NCBI GenBank assembly: GCA_002493515.1
Contig: DKYZ01000103.1
Span: 18,992-33,334 of the forward strand
Length of the DNA: 14,343 nt
Reading direction: 5' to 3'
DNA from: Porphyromonadaceae bacterium UBA7087
Lineage (GTDB): Bacteria > Bacteroidota > Bacteroidia > Bacteroidales > Muribaculaceae
Position numbers and translations under genes: made by a program. Shown here piece by piece: positions 1-6,349 of this stretch. Numbering within the stretch: position 1 is the stretch's first letter; each line of letters starts with the position of its first letter. A model generated the notes under the pieces. The model searched no databases. It was not told where the DNA came from and saw only the letters and a program-made list of their open reading frames with translations.

Positions 1-453
1 GGATGGCAGTGGCGTCCCGACATGATATGGTATGACAACCTCCGTTCCGTTCCCTCCGCAAGCTACTACGTGCAGCAGCTCTATGCCTGTAACAAAGGAA
101 CGAAGACAGTGCCTCTTACTATGAACGGGAAGGCCGTGGCCGGCAACCCTGACCAGCATGGCCTGTTCGCATCTGCTGTCTCCGACGAGCCTACGGGCGA
201 CCTCATCGTGAAGGCTGCGAATGTTTCCGACACTGACCGCCCTATCGACATGGCTTTCTCCGGAGTAAAGAAAAACCAGGGTTACAAGACGGTGGAGATA
301 ACCACACTCCATGCAGACGCCGACGCGGAGAACACTCTCGACAACCAGAATGCAGTGACTCCACAGACCAAGACAATGGCTATCGACGAGGCCCAGGACT
401 GGACAACCATCCTTCCGGCAAAGACTTTCGCCGTATACCGTTTCAAGAAATAA
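1..453 (+). CDS. Alpha-L-arabinofuranosidase GH51, C-terminal fragment (5' end outside window)
   Basis: The reading frame is open from base 1 and ends with TAA at 451-453, leaving the last 150 residues of a longer protein. The start of the fragment (WRPDMIWYDN, then SASYYVQQLYACNKG) matches the segment that ends the catalytic barrel of two-domain GH51 arabinofuranosidases in Bacteroidetes. What follows is a beta-rich C-terminal domain (about residues 30-150) ending in KTFAVYRFKK, which fits the Alpha-L-AF C-terminal family. Such enzymes remove terminal arabinofuranose from arabinan, arabinoxylan or arabinogalactan side chains. The catalytic glutamates lie upstream of the window and cannot be checked. 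The ATG at 22 is internal, not the start. The next gene is a second GH51 enzyme on the same strand, so the pair probably belongs to one arabinose-polysaccharide locus. Family call is fairly firm; substrate is inferred. Confidence 0.85.
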   Translation, partial: GWQWRPDMIWYDNLRSVPSASYYVQQLYACNKGTKTVPLTMNGKAVAGNPDQHGLFASAVSDEPTGDLIVKAANVSDTDRPIDMAFSGVKKNQGYKTVEITTLHADADAENTLDNQNAVTPQTKTMAIDEAQDWTTILPAKTFAVYRFKK

Positions 454-462
454 ATCCATAAG

Positions 463-497
463 AGGGCATCTCCGGGTAAAGTCCACGGGGATGCCCT
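463..497 (+). terminator. Intergenic hairpin between the two GH51 genes
   Basis: GAGGGCATC-type arm at 464-473 pairs with the arm at 487-496 (core GGGCATC/GATGCCC, extended inward by one G-T pair and two G-C pairs), loop 474-486. It lies 10 bases after the stop of the first gene and is followed by a short T-rich stretch. It could be an intrinsic terminator, or an mRNA-stabilising or attenuating hairpin if both genes share a transcript. Confidence 0.6.
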
Positions 498-524
498 TAT
501 TGTTCCACTATAAAAACCAGCAAC

Positions 525-2063
525 ATGAATTTCAAAGCGATATCGTTATGCTGTCTCTCGGTAGCGGCAGTTTCCATGTCGGCCAAGACTGTTACGGAGG
601 TCCGGCTGCTTCCTTCCGAGGAGAGCCCTGTGATACAGAAAGAGATTTACGGACAGTTTGCCGAGCATCTCGGCACGTGTATATACGGTGGCCTCTGGGT
701 AGGCCCCGAATCAAGCATACCCAACACCCAAGGCTACCGCAATGACGTGCTCAACGCGCTGAAAGAGCTCAAGGTGCCTGTAATGAGATGGCCGGGAGGC
801 TGTTTTGCCGACGAATACCACTGGATGGACGGAATCGGCCCTAAAGAGAACCGTCCGCGCATGGTCAACAGCAACTGGGGCGGCACAGTGGAGGACAATT
901 CATTCGGCACACATGAGTTTTTCAATCTCTGTGAGCTTCTGGAATGTGAGCCGTATCTGAGCGGAAACGTAGGAAGCGGTACAGTGGAGGAGCTTGCCAA
1001 GTGGGTAGAGTATATCACTGCCGAGGAGGGCCCGATGGCTAACCTTCGCAAGCAGAACGGCCGCGAGAAGCCATGGAAGCTTAAATATCTCGGTGTCGGC
1101 AACGAAAGCTGGGGTTGCGGAGGAAGTTTCACGCCGGAATATTATTCCGATGTATATCGCCGTTACCAGACCTATTGCCGCAATTTCAACGGCAACAGGC
1201 TCTATAAGGTCGCTTCCGGAGCTTCCGACTACGATTATAACTGGACGGATGTGATGATGAAGAATGCCGGACGCATGATGGACGGAATATCACTTCACTA
1301 CTATACGGTATTAGGCTGGAGCGGAAGCAAGGGGGCTGCGACAAAGTTTACCGACGAGGATTATTACTGGACGCTCGGGAAGTGTCTGGAGGTTGGCTCA
1401 GTGGTGAAGAAGCATTGCGACATCATGGATAAATATGACCCCGAGAAGCGGGTAGGTCTGCTTGTAGACGAATGGGGCACCTGGTGGGATGAGGAGCCGG
1501 GTACTGTTCCGGGTCATCTCTATCAGCAGAACACGCTTCGCGACGCCATGGTGGCTGCATTGAGCCTCAACACTTTCCATACATTCACCGACCGTGTCAA
1601 GATGACAAACATCGCGCAGGTGGCCAACGTGCTCCAGTCGATGGTGCTCACCAAAGGCGACCAGATGGTGCTCACCCCTACTTATTATGTCTTCAAGCTC
1701 TATATCCCTCATCAGGACGGGAAGCTGATTCCTGCAAATGTAGAGACTCCGATGAGGAAGGTGCGCGACAACCGTGAGGTGCCTGCCGTCAGCGTCACTG
1801 CCTCGACCAGGGATGGTGTGACCGCGATCTCCATCACCAACACCGATCTCACGGAGGAGGCCCAGGTCAACATCGACCTGTCGGGCATAAAGGCCACGAA
1901 GGTCAGCGGAGAGATTCTTACCGCCGCGAGTGCCGACGCCTACAACGATTTCGGGCAGCCGGAGAAGGTAAGCCCCAGGGAGTTCAAGGGCGCGAAGCTC
2001 TCCAACGGAAAGCTTACCGCCACCCTACCCTCCAAATCAATCGTCACCCTGATATTGAAGTAA
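525..2063 (+). CDS. Exported alpha-L-arabinofuranosidase, GH51
   Basis: A 512-residue enzyme predicted to hydrolyse terminal non-reducing alpha-L-arabinofuranosides from arabinan or arabinoxylan. Residues 1-20 form a signal peptide (hydrophobic core LCCLSVAAVS, cleavage near MSA-KT), so it acts in the periplasm or at the cell surface. The catalytic (beta/alpha)8 region runs from about 40 to 400. GNESWG supplies the likely acid/base Glu194, and LLVDEWGTWW the likely nucleophile Glu316, both typical of clan GH-A family 51. MRWPGGCFADEYHW (87-100) is another family hallmark. A beta-sandwich C-terminal domain (about 405-512) completes the fold, and total length matches single-module GH51 enzymes. 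The ATG at 525 is chosen because it gives the signal peptide. No clear Bacteroidetes promoter was found just upstream, so it may be co-transcribed with the preceding GH51. Exact linkage preference is not readable from sequence. Confidence 0.93.
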   Translation: MNFKAISLCCLSVAAVSMSAKTVTEVRLLPSEESPVIQKEIYGQFAEHLGTCIYGGLWVGPESSIPNTQGYRNDVLNALKELKVPVMRWPGGCFADEYHWMDGIGPKENRPRMVNSNWGGTVEDNSFGTHEFFNLCELLECEPYLSGNVGSGTVEELAKWVEYITAEEGPMANLRKQNGREKPWKLKYLGVGNESWGCGGSFTPEYYSDVYRRYQTYCRNFNGNRLYKVASGASDYDYNWTDVMMKNAGRMMDGISLHYYTVLGWSGSKGAATKFTDEDYYWTLGKCLEVGSVVKKHCDIMDKYDPEKRVGLLVDEWGTWWDEEPGTVPGHLYQQNTLRDAMVAALSLNTFHTFTDRVKMTNIAQVANVLQSMVLTKGDQMVLTPTYYVFKLYIPHQDGKLIPANVETPMRKVRDNREVPAVSVTASTRDGVTAISITNTDLTEEAQVNIDLSGIKATKVSGEILTAASADAYNDFGQPEKVSPREFKGAKLSNGKLTATLPSKSIVTLILK

Positions 2064-2081
2064 GATAAGGTCAGGATAAAC

Positions 2082-2120
2082 AGCAATGAGGCAGGTGTTT
2101 TTTACGCCTGCCTCATTGCT
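2082..2120. terminator. Bidirectional intrinsic terminator between convergent genes
   Basis: A perfect 14-bp stem: AGCAATGAGGCAGG at 2082-2095 pairs with CCTGCCTCATTGCT at 2107-2120, loop of 11 bases containing TTTTTT. It sits 19 bases after the GH51 stop and its last base is also the first base (2120) of the TAA stop region of the opposing regulator gene. It can serve both strands. Confidence 0.85.
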
Positions 2121-3802
2121 TATTCTATCGACCCGATCACCTGCATTAGAGATTCATCGGAGTCGAGGCCCATCTTTTGTTTGAGCCTCCAGCGGCTTTG
2201 CCAGACAGATTCAGGTTTCACCGACAGCAGGTGTGCGATCTGACTGGTGTCAAGCCCGATTTTTATGTATTGGCAAAGCCTTACCTGTTTCAGAGACAGA
2301 GATGGATAGCGAGAGAGCAGCTGATGGTCGAAATCCGGATGCAGTCTGCTGAATATCTCGGTGAATTTATTCCAGTCGCCAGCCTCTATGATGTTTATTT
2401 TCAATGTGGAGAGAAGGTTGTCGGCTTTCGCCTCGTCGATATCGCCCTCCTTTTTTGATTCATTGATGAGCTTTGCCATTTCGCGCAGCCTGTTCTCTTT
2501 CTCGGCGGCGGATATGGCCGAGGCTGCCGCCGATTGCAGATGCTGTTGGCTTTCAAGCTCGGCACAGAGCATCCTTGTACGTGTTTTTGCATTGCGTAGA
2601 ATCAAAAACAGGATTACAGCGCCGGAAACAAGAGCCACCGCGAGGAGGATGATGGTGAAAATGAGTCGTGTCTCGCTCTTTTTGCGTTCGGATAGCATTC
2701 TGTCTTTCTCAAGTTCATACTGATATTTGATTTTGGCGGTCTCGAGAGGTCCGGCCTCTATGCGTGCGGAATCAAGAAACGACTGTTTTATGCGGAGCAT
2801 ATCCGCCAGCTGCCGGTATTCATTGTGGCGCGTATGGTATGTAATCATTGATTCGCATATCTCGGCTTTATGCTGGAATTGATTCGCAGAGTCCAGATTA
2901 TTCCAGGCGCGGAGCGCGAACCAGTCGGCAGAGTCAGCCATTTCCCTGGAATAGTATTCCCGGGCCATGATAGCCTCTACAAGGGCTGTGACCCCCTCCA
3001 GACCCGGTTTGGATTTCGCTAAGCCGTAGGCAGCGTGGAGATAACGTGGCTCATGAAGATAGACGTAAGCGTCGACCATCAATGCTGTGTTGAAGTATGC
3101 GTTGTCACGGAGACTGTTGCTCTGAAGCAGCTCGCGAACCATATTATTTCGAGAGATAGTGTCTCCGAGGCGGTCGAATACGATTGCCTTGTTGATAACA
3201 TTCTTGAAGGCGGCTTGTCTGTAACCGATGTTGTTGAAAATCCTTTCAGCACGTTCGGCGCAGTTCAGGGCTGCGGAATCTTCGTTGACGGCAAGGTATC
3301 TGACGCATAGATGCACCATATTGCAGGCAATTCCGACGCTGTCTCCAAAAGACTCGTAAATTTCAATCTGCCGTAGAAGGGAATTGTGGATTTTATAATC
3401 CGACGAGTTTTTGAGAGCCCACTGCCTTGATCGTATTCTGTTGAAGAGGTAAGGGTCGGAGGTGGAATCTACCCTGCTTTCAAGAATGTGGAGCATACGG
3501 CTCGCGGAGTCTTTCTGCATACGTATTGTAGAGACGCCGGTTCTTAAATACATGACACGCTCCTCCAGGTGGAGCTCTTTTGGGAAATCCTTTGCCGCTA
3601 CAGCGAGGGAGTCTATGAGAATCTCCGCCGAATCGGTCGACTCGAAATCTACGGTCTGTTTCTCGATCTTGGCGGTAAGGGAGTCGACCAATGGTGACAC
3701 CCGCGTCCATCCGAGATTCTTGATATTGTCGTGATGTTGGCAGCAGGTCATCAGTATAGATATGAGCAGGGTTGCCGGAAATATATTTAGTATATGGCGC
3801 AT
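2120..3802 (-). CDS. Membrane-anchored TPR protein with C-terminal LuxR-like HTH (putative regulator)
   Basis: A 560-residue protein with the layout seen in a class of Bacteroidetes transcriptional regulators. Residues 1-21 form a signal or lipoprotein-like leader (ISILMTCC, an imperfect lipobox with Cys20 or Cys21). Residues about 35-345 are alpha-helical repeats of TPR type. A single transmembrane helix at about 380-403 (LIFTIILLAVALVSGAVILF) separates the repeats, presumably periplasmic, from a cytoplasmic coiled coil (about 405-450). Residues about 500-548 form a LuxR-like helix-turn-helix (SLSLKQVRLCQYIKIG, then QIAHLLSVKPESVWQSRWRLKQKM). The inferred role is direct signal transduction across the inner membrane to DNA; ligand and targets are unknown. 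No kinase, receiver or phosphoacceptor domain is seen. It is transcribed towards the GH51 genes and divergent from the secreted-protein gene, either of which could be a target. Architecture is well supported; regulation is inferred. Confidence 0.75.
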   Translation of the reverse strand: MRHILNIFPATLLISILMTCCQHHDNIKNLGWTRVSPLVDSLTAKIEKQTVDFESTDSAEILIDSLAVAAKDFPKELHLEERVMYLRTGVSTIRMQKDSASRMLHILESRVDSTSDPYLFNRIRSRQWALKNSSDYKIHNSLLRQIEIYESFGDSVGIACNMVHLCVRYLAVNEDSAALNCAERAERIFNNIGYRQAAFKNVINKAIVFDRLGDTISRNNMVRELLQSNSLRDNAYFNTALMVDAYVYLHEPRYLHAAYGLAKSKPGLEGVTALVEAIMAREYYSREMADSADWFALRAWNNLDSANQFQHKAEICESMITYHTRHNEYRQLADMLRIKQSFLDSARIEAGPLETAKIKYQYELEKDRMLSERKKSETRLIFTIILLAVALVSGAVILFLILRNAKTRTRMLCAELESQQHLQSAAASAISAAEKENRLREMAKLINESKKEGDIDEAKADNLLSTLKINIIEAGDWNKFTEIFSRLHPDFDHQLLSRYPSLSLKQVRLCQYIKIGLDTSQIAHLLSVKPESVWQSRWRLKQKMGLDSDESLMQVIGSIE

Positions 3803-3821
3803 GTCAGGTCATTTTTTGCTA

Positions 3822-3829
3822 CAAATTTA
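3822..3829 (-). promoter_or_regulatory. Candidate Bacteroidetes -7 box for the TPR/HTH regulator gene
   Basis: On the minus strand the sequence reads TAAATTTG, matching TAnnTTTG, with its 3' end 20 bases before the start codon. No TTTG is found at the expected -33 distance, so this is only half a promoter. Confidence 0.35.
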
Positions 3830-4047
3830 TCTAAAAAAATCGGAATGGCTATAATAATATGGGCTATGTGCCCCAATCCGACATCGCAGATTTATGAATC
3901 AGCGATTGTATCAGACATTATGGCGAGTGTGGCGCGACAGGCTATTTTCATATTTAAGCTGCTTATTATCAGGGATATGATGTTGTAGAAGGCCGATGTA
4001 GAGTTTTTGTAGAACAGGAATATTAGGCGTAATGGAAGGGAAATGCC

Positions 4048-4055
4048 TACATTTG
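4048..4055 (+). promoter_or_regulatory. Candidate Bacteroidetes -7 box for the secreted-protein gene
   Basis: TACATTTG matches TAnnTTTG and lies 20 bases before the ATG at 4076. The expected TTTG about 20 bases upstream is absent; the nearest TTTG (4006-4009) is too far away. This implies a very short leader if used. Confidence 0.35.
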
Positions 4056-4075
4056 CGAATCACATTTAAAGAAAA

Positions 4076-6208
4076 ATGAATATGAGACAAATCATTACGA
4101 CAGCCTTCTGTCTTGGCCTGACACTGGCGGCCACGGCAGCTCCGGTGGAGAGGAAGGTAGTAGGAACGAATTTCCTTCCAGCCGGCGAGATTTCGACAAG
4201 GGTTCAAAGCAGTGAGAGCAAGCTTCCAGAGGTCCAGACGCTCGGAACGCTCACGAGAGCCGCGGCAGCGGACGTCACCGCCAGGTTCACAATCGATGAG
4301 AGCAAGGAGCAGTACGTGTACGCCGTCATTGCGGTGCCGGCAGACTGCAATCAGGAGGGGCATATAGCCTCTACACCTATCGACAAGACTACGTTCGGTT
4401 TCTCGTTGCCGGCAGGAAAATACGACTTCATGTCGATAGTAGACTGCGAGGCGGCCGACCGCAGGGTCTTCCTTATAAAGGAGGGAGTCGAAATCGAAGC
4501 TGGAGAAACGGAACTTGAGTTCAACGTAGCCGATGCAGCCTATTCCACGAGAATCTCCCATGTGGATTCGGAAGGGAATGTACTGGCTTTGCCATCGTAT
4601 ACAGAGCCGTCGAACTGCATCTGCGGTGATTTCATCGACATCATCTACCACAATGGATTGATGTGCTGGGCCGGCGAGACACTGGCCTACATGGAGTGCA
4701 ACTACATCCTTGACACGAACGTGGCAGACAGCAGCTTCTCGTTCCTTAGCCTTGACGTGATAGGAGCGGAGCCTGAGGTGGTGTCATATACCATTCCGGT
4801 GGATTTCACACAGGAGGTATGCGGCCCGACGTCATCCGAGGGGTGGCAGGTATCAGACCAGACATTCGCGCCTACTCCATTTGATATTGCCTATGACAAC
4901 TACTATAAGGATGTGGTAGGCAGAGGGCGAACTTACACATATGCTTCCCGTGGATTGATAAAGGATGGCCAATGGTGGGGAAATACCGGTCTTGGAATCT
5001 TCGACATGGTATGCAATTCCGCGAGAGTGGCTTTATGGGCTCCAGAAGGTTATGATGGAGCGTTCGATGTATGTATATTCCCGTCGGCAAACGTTTTCAG
5101 CGGCGACGATTCCAGTTTCCAGGGCCTTCCCCTCAGGCGTGGAGAAAACGGGCTTAAGCAGATAGGGTTGAATTTCGGTGCTGGCAATAAAATAATGATT
5201 CTTGCTTCTGATGCGGAAGGACAGAGCCTTGCCCGTCAGAACAGCCGTTATGCGGTTGAGCCCGACGGTGCGCAACTCGGTAATTGCGCTCCCCTTTTCC
5301 AGGCAAGCAATCATTTCTCAAAATTGAGCTTCACCTATAAGGGTCGTCATGGTGAGGACATGAGTCTGGACGCATACAACATTCTGAGCTCGATGGATGA
5401 TGAGAAGATTCTTGCTGCCCTTGGTGGCCAGCCGTGCGATGTGAAGATATATGTAGACGACAAGGAGATTTGCTCCTCCATCAACGACCTTCCGTGGGAC
5501 GTGGACTGGCAGACTGACAAGATGCACAAGGGTGTCTTCACAATGAAGAATGTCCTGATAGACGGCACTATTCAAGGCAGCACGACGGCCGTGGTGAACT
5601 GGAATCCCGATAAGGGCAACGGATTCGCCCCGACATTCACAAGCCTCCAGTTCAGGAATCAAGACGGCAAAGTGAACGACCGTTTCGAAAACGCATCCGA
5701 CGGTATAATAGAATTCACTGTCGCTGATCTGACATTGGAATATAACGATGAAGAAGAGTATGCCTATTATACAATCGGAGCCGCTCCCAAAACCGTCAGG
5801 GCTGAGTATGCGGTGCATGGATCGGAAGATTTCTCACCGATAGAGGTTTCTGAGGTTCCTGACATGTATTTCAATCCGGGTTATGGCTATTACTATACCG
5901 GAAGTCTGGCATGTGTCGACAAGAAGTCGGCTGACGGATGGTTCGACCTTCGCCTGTATTCCGACAATGAGGACGGCGCCACTGTGGAACAGGTGATTTC
6001 CCCGGCATTCCATATCTCGGGTCTTTCAGGAATAGAGAATGTGGAATCTGATAGCTTTGGCTATAGGATAGATGGCAACAACATCATCGTCGGGCAGGGA
6101 TATAGAATCTATACCGCCACAGGTATTGAGAGCAAGGGCAGAAACCTTGCAGCGGGAGTATATGTGATAACCGACGGCATCAGGGCCAGAAAAGTGGTGA
6201 TAAGATAA
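4076..6208 (+). CDS. Large exported protein of unknown function with Por-secretion-like C-terminal tail
   Basis: A 710-residue protein that I do not recognise. Residues 1-22 are a signal peptide (MNMRQIITTAFCLGLTLAA, cleavage near ATAA-PVER). The mature part is beta-strand-rich and acidic, with many aromatic residues, and has no catalytic motif I can name. Residues about 651-710 begin with GIENV, contain YRIYTATG and end with LAAGVYVITDGIRARKVVIR. This resembles the short C-terminal sorting domain of Bacteroidetes type IX secretion substrates, in which a GxY motif and a final basic beta-strand are common. If that is right, the protein is displayed on or released from the cell surface. A second in-frame ATG at 4082 is an equally possible start. 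It is monocistronic on sequence evidence: its own candidate promoter upstream and a strong terminator downstream. The export call is firm, the sorting-tail call moderate, and no function is assigned. Confidence 0.8.
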   Translation: MNMRQIITTAFCLGLTLAATAAPVERKVVGTNFLPAGEISTRVQSSESKLPEVQTLGTLTRAAAADVTARFTIDESKEQYVYAVIAVPADCNQEGHIASTPIDKTTFGFSLPAGKYDFMSIVDCEAADRRVFLIKEGVEIEAGETELEFNVADAAYSTRISHVDSEGNVLALPSYTEPSNCICGDFIDIIYHNGLMCWAGETLAYMECNYILDTNVADSSFSFLSLDVIGAEPEVVSYTIPVDFTQEVCGPTSSEGWQVSDQTFAPTPFDIAYDNYYKDVVGRGRTYTYASRGLIKDGQWWGNTGLGIFDMVCNSARVALWAPEGYDGAFDVCIFPSANVFSGDDSSFQGLPLRRGENGLKQIGLNFGAGNKIMILASDAEGQSLARQNSRYAVEPDGAQLGNCAPLFQASNHFSKLSFTYKGRHGEDMSLDAYNILSSMDDEKILAALGGQPCDVKIYVDDKEICSSINDLPWDVDWQTDKMHKGVFTMKNVLIDGTIQGSTTAVVNWNPDKGNGFAPTFTSLQFRNQDGKVNDRFENASDGIIEFTVADLTLEYNDEEEYAYYTIGAAPKTVRAEYAVHGSEDFSPIEVSEVPDMYFNPGYGYYYTGSLACVDKKSADGWFDLRLYSDNEDGATVEQVISPAFHISGLSGIENVESDSFGYRIDGNNIIVGQGYRIYTATGIESKGRNLAAGVYVITDGIRARKVVIR

Positions 6209-6238
6209 GGCTCTTAAGCATAGAGGGCAGGAGACTGA

Positions 6239-6271
6239 CCCCGGTCGGGAGCATTTGCTTCCTGGCCGGGG
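6239..6271 (+). terminator. Intrinsic terminator after the secreted-protein gene
   Basis: A 12-bp stem, 6239-6250 with 6260-6271 (outer CCCCGG/CCGGGG, two G-T pairs inside), loop 6251-6259, followed by TTTGGTGTTT. It lies 30 bases downstream of the TAA at 6206-6208 and isolates this gene from the sigma/barrel fusion. Confidence 0.75.
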
Positions 6272-6325
6272 TTTGGTGTTTAGAAAAATTTTTAGGGGAT
6301 TGATGCAGTATTTGGGGATTATGGG

Positions 6326-6333
6326 TATCTTTA
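6326..6333 (+). promoter_or_regulatory. Weak -7-like element before the sigma/barrel fusion gene
   Basis: TATCTTTA matches TAnnTTTG at seven of eight positions counting the two free ones, and lies 16 bases before the chosen ATG at 6350. The only nearby TTTG (6311-6314) is just 11 bases upstream, too close for the usual 19-21 spacing, so the assignment is tentative. Confidence 0.25.
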
Positions 6334-6349
6334 CAATGTGAGACAAAAC

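Larger units (their letters stand above)
3803..4075. other. Divergent intergenic region (273 bp)
   Basis: An AT-rich gap between two divergent genes. It holds a candidate -7 box near each gene (3822-3829 minus; 4048-4055 plus). No RNA gene, strong hairpin or extended repeat was recognised, and no protein-coding frame here looks genuine. Any operator for the adjacent HTH regulator could lie here, but no clear palindrome was seen. Confidence 0.6.

Noticed and set aside
4006..4055. TTTG at 4006 as the -33 box partner of TACATTTG at 4048
   Set aside because: The spacer is 38 bases, about twice the usual distance.
3911..4651. 246-residue open frame on the minus strand
   Set aside because: It lies mostly antisense to the secreted-protein gene, has a Cys/Arg/His-rich composition, and shows no signal peptide or motif. 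Shadow frame.
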